A stretch of DNA of 39,724 nt from JBBCJT01 sp037190665 (GCA_037190665.1 JBBCJT010000172.1:1-39724); one strand, 5' to 3'. Positions 31,593-39,724 are shown, numbered from the stretch's first letter. Notes: generated from the letters alone by a model not told the origin. Program-made: numbers and translations.

Positions 31593-32288
31593 TCAGGCGG
31601 TCATTAGCATCCGCCCGGCGAGCCCGGCCAGCAGCAGCGCGTTGAAGCCGAGCAGGACCGGCCGCGCCCGGGCGAAGGCGCCGCCGAAGCGGCGGCCGAA
31701 CAGCCGCCCCACGGTTCCCACCCCCATCAGTGCCGGCATGGTGCCGACCGCGAAGGCGGCCATCGCAAGCGCCCCCGCCGTCGCGCTGCCGGCCCCGGCG
31801 GCGGCGGCGAGCGCGGCGTAGATCAACCCGCAGGGCAGGGCGGAGAGCATCAGCCCCAGCGGGAAGCCGTGCAGCCGCCCGGCCGCCGTCACCACCCGCC
31901 GCATCACGGGATCGACGAGGCGCAGCAGTCTCGGCGGAGGGGCGAGGTGCGGCAGCCGCCCCGCCGCCTGCAGGCCCATGATCGCGGCCGCGATCAGCAG
32001 CGGGGCGGCCAGCAGCGGCGTCCAGGTGCCCAGTGAAAGCATCGCCCCAACGAACCCCGCCACCGCGCCCAGCAGCGCGTAGCCGGTAAGGCGGCCGAGA
32101 TGGTAGGGCAGCAGCAGGAACCCGCCCGCGCGCGCGGCGCCGCCGGCCTCGATCTGCGCGATGACGAACGGCCCGCACATGCCGGCGCAATGCAGGCCGC
32201 TGCCCAGCCCGGCCGCCACCATCGCCGCCATCAGGGCGATCAGACCATGGTCGCCGAGCGCGGCGAGATCATGCAGGCAGGATGCCAT
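31593..32288 (-). CDS. TauE/SafE-type (DsbD-like) membrane protein, possible metal transporter
   Basis: This 231-residue protein has six or so helices in the sulphite-exporter TauE/SafE/UreH-like group. The N-terminal part contains GSGLHCAGMCGPFV, an HC-x-x-MCG motif able to bind a soft metal. A second repeat-like block PLGLMLSALPCGLIYAALAAA carries a further Cys in membrane helix context, typical of the family found next to cbb3 oxidase genes. It converges with the DUF2189 gene after only 6 bp. I infer copper or thiol handling for the oxidase; the true substrate is not shown by sequence. The ATG at 32286-32288 has no strong ribosome site nearby. Confidence 0.8.
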   Translation of the reverse strand: MASCLHDLAALGDHGLIALMAAMVAAGLGSGLHCAGMCGPFVIAQIEAGGAARAGGFLLLPYHLGRLTGYALLGAVAGFVGAMLSLGTWTPLLAAPLLIAAAIMGLQAAGRLPHLAPPPRLLRLVDPVMRRVVTAAGRLHGFPLGLMLSALPCGLIYAALAAAAGAGSATAGALAMAAFAVGTMPALMGVGTVGRLFGRRFGGAFARARPVLLGFNALLLAGLAGRMLMTA

Positions 32289-32480
32289 GGCGCCGTCCTA
32301 TCCCATGAATGGCGACCGGCTGTCTTGCGCCGCCTCATGGTTGGTGGGGCCCTCGCTGGGCGGTTCGGTTTCGAAGGCGAGTTGACCGCCAGTCGGGGCG
32401 GCGGCAAGGTCTGCGTGCCGGGAGGGCTATGTCACTGGCGCGCCGGTTTCAGGCGGGGCCTGATCACGCGCGCAAGGGGC

Positions 32481-32497
32481 TTGCGAATAATTCGCAA
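32481..32497. promoter_or_regulatory. Fur-like operator upstream of the FutA-type gene
   Basis: TTGCGAAT-A-ATTCGCAA is a perfect 8-1-8 inverted repeat. It resembles the alphaproteobacterial Fur/Mur box style TGC-x-AAT-x-ATT-x-GCA. It lies 50 bp upstream of the binding-protein ATG, next to a -10-like GATAAG (32502-32507), so iron-loaded Fur could block this promoter. Confidence 0.7.
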
Positions 32498-32547
32498 CTT
32501 CGATAAGCCGTCGCCCGGGAAACACTGGTACACGGCAGGGGATAGCA

Positions 32548-33567
32548 ATGTTCCGTCGCACGCTTTTGGCCTTGGGACTGACCACCCTGGCACCGTTCGC
32601 GCTGTCCGCGCAGGAGCTGAACCTCTACTCCGCGCGCCACTACGACACCGACCGCGCATTGTACGACGATTTCACCAAGCAGACCGGCATCCGCGTACGC
32701 CTGATCGAGGGCGACGCCGACCAGCTCATCGAGCGTATCCGCAATGAGGGTGCGAACAGCCCGGCGGACGTGCTGATCACGGTCGATGCGGCCCGCCTGC
32801 AGCGCGCGAAGGAGGCGGGGATCCTCGCCGCCACGCGCAGCCAGGTGCTGGAGAGCCGCATCCCGGCGAACCTGCGCGACCCGGACGGGCTGTGGTTCGG
32901 CATCAGCATGCGCGCCCGCGTGATCATGTACGACACGCAGAAGGGCAAGCCGGAGGGGCTGGCCCGGTTCGAGGATCTCGCCGATCCGCGCTTCAAGGGT
33001 CAGATCTGCGTCCGCAGCTCCAACCACCCGTACAACATCAGCCTCGTCGGCAGCATCCTGGCCGCGAACGGGCCCGAGAAGACCGAGGAGTGGGTGCGCG
33101 GGCTGGTGGCCAACTTCGCCCGCCCGCCGCAGGGCGGCGATACGCCGCAGTTCACCGCGATCCCGGCGGGCCAGTGCACGATCGCGATCGCCAACACATA
33201 CTACCTCGCGCGCTTCCGTGCCTCCTCGAAGCCGGAGGAAAAGGCGGTCGGCGACCGGATCGGCGTGATCTTCCCGAACCAGGGCGCGGGTGACCGCGGC
33301 GCGCACGTGAACATCTCCGGCGCGGCGGTGGTGAAGACCGCCCCGAACCGCGAGGCCGCCGTCAAGTTCGTGGAATACCTGACGACGCCGTCCGCCCAGC
33401 GCTACTTCGCCCTCGGCAACTTCGAATACCCGGTCGTGCCCGATGCCGAGATCGCCCCCGCGCTCGCGAGCTTCGGCACGTTCCGGCAAGACCAACTGAA
33501 CGCTTCGGCGTTCGCTGCGAATTCCGCCCAGGCGCTGCAGATCATGCAGCGGGCAGGTTGGCGCTGA
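32548..33567 (+). CDS. Fe(III) ABC transporter substrate-binding protein, FutA-like
   Basis: This 339-residue periplasmic protein has a signal peptide (MFRRTLLALGLTTLAPFALSA, split near residue 15). The mature protein begins with QELNLYSARHYDTDRALYD, the FutA-type start with Tyr27, His31 and Tyr32. SSNHPYNISL contains Tyr162, and the twin tyrosines Tyr218-Tyr219 lie in IAIANTYYLARF, the pattern used to bind ferric iron in FutA/FbpA proteins. The ribosome site is AGGGGA. It is an orphan: no permease or ATPase gene of its own is next to it, so it must share components encoded elsewhere. The Fur-like box upstream supports an iron role. A strong hairpin 34 bp past the stop probably ends the transcript. 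Confidence 0.93.
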   Translation: MFRRTLLALGLTTLAPFALSAQELNLYSARHYDTDRALYDDFTKQTGIRVRLIEGDADQLIERIRNEGANSPADVLITVDAARLQRAKEAGILAATRSQVLESRIPANLRDPDGLWFGISMRARVIMYDTQKGKPEGLARFEDLADPRFKGQICVRSSNHPYNISLVGSILAANGPEKTEEWVRGLVANFARPPQGGDTPQFTAIPAGQCTIAIANTYYLARFRASSKPEEKAVGDRIGVIFPNQGAGDRGAHVNISGAAVVKTAPNREAAVKFVEYLTTPSAQRYFALGNFEYPVVPDAEIAPALASFGTFRQDQLNASAFAANSAQALQIMQRAGWR

Positions 33568-33601
33568 CGCTTCCCCTCGCGCTACTCCACTGAGCGGATA
33601 G

Positions 33602-33631
33602 GGCCGCCCGGGGATGCCGCCCCGGGCGGCC
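33602..33631 (+). terminator. Strong GC hairpin after the FutA-like gene
   Basis: GGCCGCCCGGGG and CCCCGGGCGGCC are perfect 12-bp arms around a 6-base loop (ATGCCG). It lies 34 bp after the stop codon. There is no T-run after it, so it may act as a weak intrinsic terminator or as a 3'-end stabilising structure. Confidence 0.6.
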
Positions 33632-33710
33632 TGCCGATTCCAGGGCCGCATCATCTTGGCGGCCGGAGCATGGGCGCGGCAGAGTGGCCCCGGCTGACAC
33701 CGGAGTCGCC

Positions 33711-34781
33711 GTGACCGATCCTGCCGCCGCCCCGCCCACGCCGATGCACTCCCGCGCCGTGCCGCTGCTGCTGGGCCTCTGCGCGGCGTTGCTCGTCTTC
33801 GCCGCGCTTGCCGTTGCGCAGGGCATCATCGCCCCTGTCGTCTTCGCCCTGTTCCTGATCGCCATCAGCCGGCCGTTGCAGCGCGTTCTGGAGCGTTTCC
33901 TGCCGCGGCTGCTGGCGGTGCTGGTCACGCTGCTTGCCGCCCTCGCGGTGATCGGCGGCATCGGGTCCTTCGCGGTCTGGGGCTTCGCGCGGGCGGGGCA
34001 CTGGCTCGTCCATAACGCGGCGCTGTTCCAGAGCCTGTACCTGACCGTCGCCGGCTGGCTGGAGCAGCACGATCTCTACGCGGCCGGGCTGCTCGCCGAA
34101 CGCTTCAACGTGAGCTGGCTGATCCGCGTGTTCCAGGAGATCGGCCTGATCCTGCAGGCGCTGGGCAGCTTCGTCGTCGTCACCTTCGTCTTCGTCCTGC
34201 TCGGCCTGATCGAGGTGGACGACGCCCGCAACCGCCTTGCGACGATCCGCCATCCGGCCGCGGACCTGCTGTTGGCGGCGGGGGCGGCGAGCGCGCGGAA
34301 GTTCCAGACCTACATGCTGGTGCGCACGCTGATGAGTGCGCTGACCGGCCTCGCGGTCTTCGCCTTCGTGCGGCTGCTGGACCTCGACCTCGCCGCCGAA
34401 TGGGGTGTGATCGCCTTCGCGCTCAACTACATCCCCTTCATCGGCCCGCTGGTCGCGACCGTGCTGCCGACCCTGTTCGCCGCCGCGCAGACCGGAAGCT
34501 GGCAGATGCCGGTGCTGGTGCTCGTCGGGCTGAACGTCATCCAGTTCATGATCGGCAGCTACCTCGAACCCCGCTTCGCCGGCGCGCGGCTCGCCGTCTC
34601 GCCCTTCATGGTGCTGTTCGCGGTGTTCTTCTGGGCTTTCCTGTGGGGTGTGCCCGGCGCCTTCATCGGCGTGCCGATCCTGATCGCGGTAGTGACCTTC
34701 TGCGAGCACAGCCGGTCAGGGCGATGGGTCGCGACGCTGCTCGGCGCCCGCCCCGATCCCGCCCGAGACGCGGCGGGTTGA
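33711..34781 (+). CDS. AI-2E family transporter (TqsA/PerM-like permease)
   Basis: This protein of 356 residues has about eight membrane helices and the AI-2E/UPF0118 pattern. LNYIPFIGPLVATVLP is the hallmark block (near residue 240), followed by QFMIGSYLEPRFAGARLAVSPFMVLFAVFFWAFLWG (in two parts), which includes the conserved E-P-x-[LF]-x-G-x-x-L segment. Members transport a range of substrates or act as Na+/H+ antiporters; signalling-molecule export was shown only for a few. I chose GTG at 33711 because it follows GGAG by 5 bp; another GTG nine codons earlier (33684) is possible. It overlaps the MFS gene by TTGA, indicating cotranscription. Confidence 0.87.
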   Translation: MTDPAAAPPTPMHSRAVPLLLGLCAALLVFAALAVAQGIIAPVVFALFLIAISRPLQRVLERFLPRLLAVLVTLLAALAVIGGIGSFAVWGFARAGHWLVHNAALFQSLYLTVAGWLEQHDLYAAGLLAERFNVSWLIRVFQEIGLILQALGSFVVVTFVFVLLGLIEVDDARNRLATIRHPAADLLLAAGAASARKFQTYMLVRTLMSALTGLAVFAFVRLLDLDLAAEWGVIAFALNYIPFIGPLVATVLPTLFAAAQTGSWQMPVLVLVGLNVIQFMIGSYLEPRFAGARLAVSPFMVLFAVFFWAFLWGVPGAFIGVPILIAVVTFCEHSRSGRWVATLLGARPDPARDAAG

Positions 34782-35929
34782 AACGCCTCGTCATCGCACT
34801 CGGCTTCACCCAGCTTCTCGGCTGGGGATCGACCTTCTACCTGCCGGCGACGCTGGGCGACGCCATGGCGGCGAGCCTGTCGCTGCCGCGCGAGGTGATC
34901 GTCGGCGGCGTGACGATGATGGTCGTCGCGGGCGCGATCGCCTCGCCCGTGGTCGGCAGGATCGCCGATCGCGGCGGGGCGCGCGTCCTGCTCGCCGGCG
35001 GATCGGTGCTGCTGGCGATGGGACTCGGCGTGCTGTCACAGGCGCAGGGGCTGGCGGGGTTCGTGATCGCCTGGCTGCTGCTCGGCCTCGGCGGCGCGCT
35101 GGCGCTGTCGGTGACCCCCAATGTTGCGGTGATCCAGGTCGCGGGCGACAACGCCCGTGCGGGCGTGGCGGCGCTGTCGCTGACGGTGGGCATGACCTCC
35201 ACGGTCTGCTTTCCCGTCACCGCCTGGATGGAGGGCACGATCGGCTGGCGCGGCGCCTGCCTCGTCTTCGCGGCGCTGCAACTGCTGGTCGCCCTGCCGC
35301 TGCATCTGTGGGTCGCCCCGAGGCGAGGGGCCGCAAGGCCGTTGCTTCAGGCGCGGCGCGGCGAGGCGACGCTCGCGCGGCCGGTTCTCGCTTTCATCCT
35401 GCTGGCCGCGACCTACAGCCTGTTCTCGCTGCTCTCCTGGGGCATTCCTATCCAGATGATCCCGCTGTTCGAGGGGATGGGCATGGGGCATGTGGCCGCG
35501 GTCGCCATTGCGGCCCTGTTCGGCCCTGCGCAGGTGGCCTCGCGAATCGGCGATCTCGTGTTCGGCCGGCGCATCCGCGTGACCACGCTCGGCATCATTT
35601 CCGCCGCGCTGCTGCCGCTTGCCTTCGTGCCGGCGCTGATCGCGCCCGGCATGATGACCGCCATCCTGCTGGTCGTGCTGTACGGGCTCGGCGCCGGCAC
35701 CATCACGGTGGCGCGCGCCATGCTGCCGATGCTGCTGTTCGGCCGTCAGGCCTACGGGTTGTGGCTGGGGCGGCTTGCCGTCCCGAGCCAGGTCGCCTCC
35801 GCCATCTCGCCGGTGCTGCTCGCGGCCGCCTACGGCGCGGGGACGGACGTGCTGCTCTGGCTGTGCCTCGCTCTCGGCCTGGGCGTGCTGGCGGCCATGG
35901 TCGCGCTGGCCCGGCACGTCCCGGAGTAG
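34778..35929 (+). CDS. MFS transporter
   Basis: This 383-residue transporter has about 12 helices. The motif A-like loop between helices 2 and 3 reads GRIADRGGARVLLAGG, and the family's internal symmetry is visible in the second half with DLVFGRRIRVTTLG. The start is TTG at 34778, overlapping the stop of the AI-2E gene (TTGA); the frame is open further upstream but inside that gene. The substrate is not evident. The position after an AI-2E permease suggests a small transport operon. It converges with the VOC gene after 21 bp. Confidence 0.86.
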   Translation: MKRLVIALGFTQLLGWGSTFYLPATLGDAMAASLSLPREVIVGGVTMMVVAGAIASPVVGRIADRGGARVLLAGGSVLLAMGLGVLSQAQGLAGFVIAWLLLGLGGALALSVTPNVAVIQVAGDNARAGVAALSLTVGMTSTVCFPVTAWMEGTIGWRGACLVFAALQLLVALPLHLWVAPRRGAARPLLQARRGEATLARPVLAFILLAATYSLFSLLSWGIPIQMIPLFEGMGMGHVAAVAIAALFGPAQVASRIGDLVFGRRIRVTTLGIISAALLPLAFVPALIAPGMMTAILLVVLYGLGAGTITVARAMLPMLLFGRQAYGLWLGRLAVPSQVASAISPVLLAAAYGAGTDVLLWLCLALGLGVLAAMVALARHVPE

Positions 35930-35950
35930 CGCACCCGCACGCGACCGGGA

Positions 35951-36811
35951 TCAGGCTGCGATCAGCTCGACCATGATGCCGGTTGCGGCGGAGGCAGGTA
36001 CCGCAAGGCGGTCCGGCCCGATCACCGCCGGGATGCCGGATACGGCGACGCATTGCTGGGCGGCGCTGTAATCGGCCACGCGGACAGACAGGCAGGCGGA
36101 ACCTTCCGCCGGCAGCCCGTCGAGCGTGAGGCCGGGATGGCGCGCAGACAGCATCTCCGGCGTCAGGAAGACCATCTCCGCCCGGCCGCTGCCCGACTCT
36201 ACGCATTGCGCGCCGTCCGGGTCGGCCACCACCGTGCTGTCGATCAGCCGCGCCATATGTGCGGCCGAGACGTTGGGGTCGGCGGCGAGGATCTCGACTC
36301 GCTCCAGCCGCGTCGCGGTGTTCGGGTGCTTCATCAGCTCCGGGATCCAGACGACATCCCGCGTCAGATGCTGGCAGGCGAAGATGCCGATGCCGGCGGG
36401 GCGCTCGGTCGCGGGCCATTGCACCGTGCGGAAGCGCGCCTCGGCCGTTCCCTCCCGCGGCAGTTCGACCGGTCGGCCGAAATCGAGCGGACCCGTCGCC
36501 GCGATGCCCCGCGCCTTCAGGGCCGCCGCGCCGGCCTCGGCATCGGTCGCGGTGAAGGCGAGGCGGTCGATGCCTTCGCGCCGGGCGAGGAAATCGCGGC
36601 TCTTCCGGTTGTGGTCGGTCGGCGTCACCACGGTCAGCAGCTCGATGTAATCGGGATCGAGCATGATGGTGTGGTTGGCCGAGCCGAGATGCGCGCTGTG
36701 CGTGCCCCGCGGCGACAGCACGAACCCCAGCCGCCGCCATGTTTCCGCCGCCTCGTCGAGGTCCCGTACCGCGACCACGACATGATCGATGCCGACGAAA
36801 TGCTCTATCAT
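35951..36811 (-). CDS. VOC family protein, glyoxalase-like domain
   Basis: This 286-residue protein contains an N-terminal vicinal-oxygen-chelate fold: IDHVVVAVRDLDEAAETWRRLGF (about residues 8-30), with SAHLGSANHTIMLDPDYIELL as the second strand pair. His10, from DHVVV, and Glu59, from YIELL, are candidate metal ligands. A second, more diverged half follows, with VDSTVVADPDGAQ-like and LSVRVADYSAAQQ segments. It resembles the glyoxalase-like domain group that acts in dioxygenase, isomerase or resistance roles; the reaction is unknown. The ATG at 36809-36811 shares one base with the hydrolase stop (TGATG), so the genes are translationally coupled. Confidence 0.85.
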   Translation of the reverse strand: MIEHFVGIDHVVVAVRDLDEAAETWRRLGFVLSPRGTHSAHLGSANHTIMLDPDYIELLTVVTPTDHNRKSRDFLARREGIDRLAFTATDAEAGAAALKARGIAATGPLDFGRPVELPREGTAEARFRTVQWPATERPAGIGIFACQHLTRDVVWIPELMKHPNTATRLERVEILAADPNVSAAHMARLIDSTVVADPDGAQCVESGSGRAEMVFLTPEMLSARHPGLTLDGLPAEGSACLSVRVADYSAAQQCVAVSGIPAVIGPDRLAVPASAATGIMVELIAA

Positions 36812-37767
36812 CAGGATACTGCCGTGGTTCGTTTCAGCCAGTCGCCAGCCTTCGCGATCGCTGCCCGCGCGCCGCTGACGGTCTCCATGTTGCGGAGGAA
36901 GCCATGGATCAGCCCGGGGAACGTCTCGCATTCCACCGCCACGCCCGCCGCGCGCAGCCTCTCGGCCATCGCAAGCCCCTCATGGGTCAGCAGGTCGAGT
37001 TCGGCGAGATGAACCAGGGTGGGCGGCAGGCCGCGGCAGTCGCCATGCAGGGGCGCGGCCCATGGGTGGAACCGGTCGGCCTCGTGCGGCAGGTAGGACT
37101 GCCAGTAGAAGCGCATCTTCTCCTCGGTGAGGAAGTAGCCCCCGGGGCCGAATTCCCGGTAGCCGTCCGTCTCGAAATCCGCCGCGCAGACCGGGTAGTT
37201 CGCGAGGATGCCACGCAGGGGCGGCCCCTTCGTCTCCCGCAGCATCAGCGCCGCACCGAGCGCCAGATTGCCGCCGGCGGAATCCCCGCCGACGATGATG
37301 CGCGAGGGATCGAGGCCCCATTCGGCCCCGTGCTGCGCGATGTGACGCACCACCGCGGCGACTTCCTCCAGCGCGCGGGGAAACTTCGCCTCCGGGCTGA
37401 GTGCGTAGTCCACGCTGACGACGGCAATGCCCGAGGCCGCGGCATACTCGCGCGCCAGCCGGTCATGCGTGTCGACGGAGGACCAGACCCAGCCGCCGCC
37501 ATGGGCGTAGACCAGCACCGGCAGCGCGCCCGCACGCGGCTTGTGAACGCGGCAGAGGATGCGCCGCCCGTAGCCTGCGACCCAGCGGTCGCTCGATTCC
37601 GCCATTTCGGGGCCGCCGGCGGCGAGGCGGGTATTCAACTTGTCGTTGATCGCACGCGACGGATCGAACGGCGCGCGCAGCAGCATCGGCGGCAGTTCGG
37701 AAGCCGCCTTCTCGTAGGCCGCGAAGGCGGCGCGCATCTCGGGATCCCAACGGCTGTCTGTGGTCAT
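36811..37767 (-). CDS. Alpha/beta hydrolase, HSL-type esterase
   Basis: This 318-residue alpha/beta hydrolase of the hormone-sensitive-lipase (family IV) type has the oxyanion-hole motif HGGGW at 89-93 and the nucleophile motif GDSAGG with Ser163. The Asp probably lies in LAELDLLTHEG near residue 267 and the His in FPGLIHGFLR near residue 295. It probably cleaves short-chain esters. The start ATG 37765-37767 is preceded by GAGAGGA at a longish 12 bp. The frame is open 43 codons further upstream, but that would collide with the divergent synthetase gene. Coupled to the VOC gene downstream, it may belong to a degradative pathway (inference). Confidence 0.88.
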   Translation of the reverse strand: MTTDSRWDPEMRAAFAAYEKAASELPPMLLRAPFDPSRAINDKLNTRLAAGGPEMAESSDRWVAGYGRRILCRVHKPRAGALPVLVYAHGGGWVWSSVDTHDRLAREYAAASGIAVVSVDYALSPEAKFPRALEEVAAVVRHIAQHGAEWGLDPSRIIVGGDSAGGNLALGAALMLRETKGPPLRGILANYPVCAADFETDGYREFGPGGYFLTEEKMRFYWQSYLPHEADRFHPWAAPLHGDCRGLPPTLVHLAELDLLTHEGLAMAERLRAAGVAVECETFPGLIHGFLRNMETVSGARAAIAKAGDWLKRTTAVS

Positions 37768-37858
37768 GACCGGCAATGTCCTCTCACGGCTGTGATGGAA
37801 AGCCAGCATCCCGCGTACGGCAAGGTGGGGACGATTGATCCGGCCGCCGTCAATCGTC

Positions 37859-39724
37859 ATGTTGCAACGCACAATGTTTGAGACGGCATATTCCATTTCG
37901 CGATTCCGGCCGGAGGAGCTTTTCCGTCCGCGCCGCGTGGCCCTGATCGGTGAAACCGCTCAGGCGGAACTGCTGGCGGCCAACGCCACGCAGTTCCTCG
38001 CTCTGGAACGCGCGGCCACGGTCGGGCAACTGGGGGTGGAAAAGCCCGACCTCGCGGTGCTCGCCCTGCTTCCGGAGCAGATCGCCGGCGCGCTGCAGGA
38101 CCTTGCCGCCCGCGGCGTGCGTGCCGCCATCGTGCCGGGCGGAGCACCGGACCTGCGGGCCGCATCGCTCGCCACCGGCGTGCGCGTTCTGGGGCCGTTC
38201 AGTTTCGGCCTTGCCGTGCCGGGGATCGGGCTGAACGTCACGCTGGGCCATCTGCCGATCAGGCCCGGCCGGCTCGCCCTTGTCGCGCAATCGGGCGCGC
38301 TCGCACGCGCGGTGCTGGACTGGGCCGAGCCGAACAACGTCGGTTTCAGCCACATTGTCGGCATCGGCGGCAACGCCGCCTTCGGCTTCTCTGGCACGGT
38401 GGACTGGCTTTCGCGCGATCCGGGAACGGGGGCGATCCTGCTCGACGTCCGGCGTGTCCGCGATCCCCGGGCCATGCTCTCCGCAGCCCGGGCCGCCGCG
38501 CTGCTCCGGCCCGTGGTGGCGCTGCGCCCCTGGACCGGCCGCGAGGCGGATGATGCCTTCATCGCCGCGATGCGCCGCGTGGGCGTGCTGGCGGTGAACA
38601 CGCTGGAGGAGATGCTGGCCGCCGCCGAGACGCTGCCGCGCGCGCGACCGGCGCTGGGACCGGCGCTCGCCATCGTCGCCAACGGCAACGGACCGGCGCT
38701 GCTCGCGGTCGGCGCGCTGCATCGGGCGGGCGGCACGCTCGCGACCTTCGACGAGCCGACGCAGGCGGCGCTGCGCACCCTGCTGCCCGGGGTCGAGCCC
38801 GGCAATCCGCTGCTGCTGGCCGACGCCCCGGTCGGGCGGCTGGCCGAGGCAGCCTCGATGGTCTCGGGCCTGCCCGGCGTTGGCGGCGTGCTGGCGATCC
38901 ACGCCCCGCGCAGCAGCGCCGACCCGGCCGACATCGCCGCGCTGGGGGCCGCCGTGGGGGCCGCGAAGGCGCCGCTGGTCGCCTGCGTCCTGGGCGAGAC
39001 GACCGCCGCCGCGCATCGCCACCATCTGGCCGAGGCCGGGCTTCCCGCCTTCGCCACGCCCGAGAACGCGGTGCGTGCCTTCCTGCAGCTCGCGGAAGAC
39101 CGCGCCAACCGGCGTGCCGCCGCCGAGCTTCCGCCGCGCGACGTGGTCCGTGTCGGTGCCGACCGCACCGCTGCCGCGCGGATCATCGCCGACGCGCGCG
39201 CCGCCGGGCGGACGGCGCTGACCGAGGACGAGGCGCTGGCGATGCTTGGCGCCTACGGCATTCCCACCGTCCCGACGCGCTCCGCGATGCGGGTCGAGGA
39301 TGTGGGCGATGCGATCCTCGCCGTGGGCGTGCCCGCGGTCGTGAAGATCCGCAGCGCCGAACTGGCCCACAAGACCGAGGTCTCCGGCGTGGCGCTGGAC
39401 ATCACCACGCCCGAGACCGGGATCGCGGTGGCGCGGCGTATCGCCACCGAGGTCGCGCGCCACGCTCCGCACGCCCGCCTCGACGGCTATGTCGTCCAGC
39501 GCCAGGCGGCCGGTGGGCACGAGCTGCAGGTCTCCGTGCGCGACGATGCGCTGTTCGGCCCGGTCATCAGCTTCGGTCACGGCGGCACCGCGGCCGATGT
39601 CATCGACGACCGCGCCTGCGACCTGCCGCCGCTCAACCTCACGCTGGCGCATTCGCTGATCGGCCGGACGCGCATGTCCCGCCTGCTTGCCGGCTGGCGG
39701 GACAGGCCGGTGGCGCCGATCGGG
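37859..39724 (+). CDS. Acetate--CoA ligase family protein (NDP-forming acyl-CoA synthetase), 3' end outside window
   Basis: 622 codons are visible without a stop, from ATG 37859-37861. The N-terminal part (LFRPRRVALIG near 21-31) is a weakly conserved CoA-binding Rossmann domain, and the middle resembles the CoA-ligase alpha domain (LALVAQSGALARAVLDW). The C-terminal part opens an ATP-grasp domain (LTEDEALAMLGAYGIPTVPTRS, then AELAHKTEVSGVALDI near 500-515). In related enzymes the alpha domain has an S/THTG segment with the phosphohistidine before the DAAFRRAG block. Here the sequence runs RPWTGREADDAFIAAMRRVG (223-242) without that segment or its His. Family relatives in this lineage often end in a GNAT acetyltransferase domain, which would lie beyond the window. 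It is divergent from the hydrolase gene with a 91-bp gap; an alternative start is ATG 37874. Confidence 0.85.
   Translation, partial: MLQRTMFETAYSISRFRPEELFRPRRVALIGETAQAELLAANATQFLALERAATVGQLGVEKPDLAVLALLPEQIAGALQDLAARGVRAAIVPGGAPDLRAASLATGVRVLGPFSFGLAVPGIGLNVTLGHLPIRPGRLALVAQSGALARAVLDWAEPNNVGFSHIVGIGGNAAFGFSGTVDWLSRDPGTGAILLDVRRVRDPRAMLSAARAAALLRPVVALRPWTGREADDAFIAAMRRVGVLAVNTLEEMLAAAETLPRARPALGPALAIVANGNGPALLAVGALHRAGGTLATFDEPTQAALRTLLPGVEPGNPLLLADAPVGRLAEAASMVSGLPGVGGVLAIHAPRSSADPADIAALGAAVGAAKAPLVACVLGETTAAAHRHHLAEAGLPAFATPENAVRAFLQLAEDRANRRAAAELPPRDVVRVGADRTAAARIIADARAAGRTALTEDEALAMLGAYGIPTVPTRSAMRVEDVGDAILAVGVPAVVKIRSAELAHKTEVSGVALDITTPETGIAVARRIATEVARHAPHARLDGYVVQRQAAGGHELQVSVRDDALFGPVISFGHGGTAADVIDDRACDLPPLNLTLAHSLIGRTRMSRLLAGWRDRPVAPIG

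Noticed and set aside
1..39724. tRNA or rRNA genes, insertion sequences, att sites, CRISPR arrays
   Set aside because: None seen. Short repeated GC-rich words are explained by codon bias, and no transposase, integrase or Cas-like protein is encoded.

Overview
The window is a dense, very GC-rich (roughly 70%) bacterial chromosome segment. It has no RNA genes, insertion sequences, CRISPR array or phage genes that I can see. Gene content and protein style suggest an alphaproteobacterium, most likely of the Acetobacteraceae/Rhodospirillales. The pointers are a complete ccoNOQP-GHIS cbb3 oxidase cluster with FNR/FixK-type boxes, a Fur-type 7-1-7 palindrome of the alphaproteobacterial TGC-rich kind, an NDP-forming acyl-CoA synthetase, and AfuA/FutA-type binding proteins. 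The taxonomic placement is inference. Genes are packed tightly: many neighbours overlap by the 4-bp ATGA arrangement, and the largest gene-free stretch is about 260 bp (32289-32547).

Layout. (1) 1-5452, plus strand: the end of a short-chain dehydrogenase, an inositol-monophosphatase-family enzyme, and a complete binding-protein/permease/ATPase ABC importer. Annotation by similarity would call the importer ferric iron, but its features fit a sugar- or polyol-phosphate importer of the AfuABC type better. (2) 5503-16729, minus strand: one apparent 11-gene operon with nearly every junction overlapping. It runs RND adaptor lipoprotein, RND pump, MrpE, MrpF, MrpG, an MbhD-MbhE-MrpB fusion, MrpC, two NuoL/M/N-like proton-channel subunits, an RMD1/DUF155 protein and an LpxR-type lipid A deacylase. 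This is the most unusual part of the window. (3) 16854-22660, minus strand: a DUF1269 protein, then an amide-nitrogen cluster read as AraC regulator, small secreted protein, glutaminase, DHA2 MFS transporter and asparaginase.

(4) 22715-30640, minus strand: ccoN-O-Q-P-G-H-I-S plus a 61-residue two-helix membrane protein of unknown function at the 3' end. ccoQ and ccoS are short genes of 51 and 55 residues. The ccoN upstream region carries two tandem FNR/FixK-like sites and a separate perfect 20-bp palindrome. (5) 30810-32288: a DUF2189 membrane protein, divergent from ccoN, and a TauE/SafE-type membrane protein with an HCxxMCG motif that may belong to copper handling for the oxidase.

(6) 32481-35929, plus strand: an orphan FutA-type ferric-iron binding protein behind a perfect Fur-like palindrome and followed by a strong hairpin, then an AI-2E-family permease overlapping an MFS transporter. 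(7) 35951-37767, minus strand: an alpha/beta hydrolase and a glyoxalase-like (VOC) protein, translationally coupled. (8) 37859 to the window end, plus strand: a truncated NDP-forming acyl-CoA synthetase that lacks the usual phosphohistidine segment.

The common theme is membrane energetics and envelope transport: microaerobic respiration with copper assembly, iron and possibly sugar-phosphate uptake, cation/proton antiport joined to drug efflux, and outer-membrane lipid A editing.
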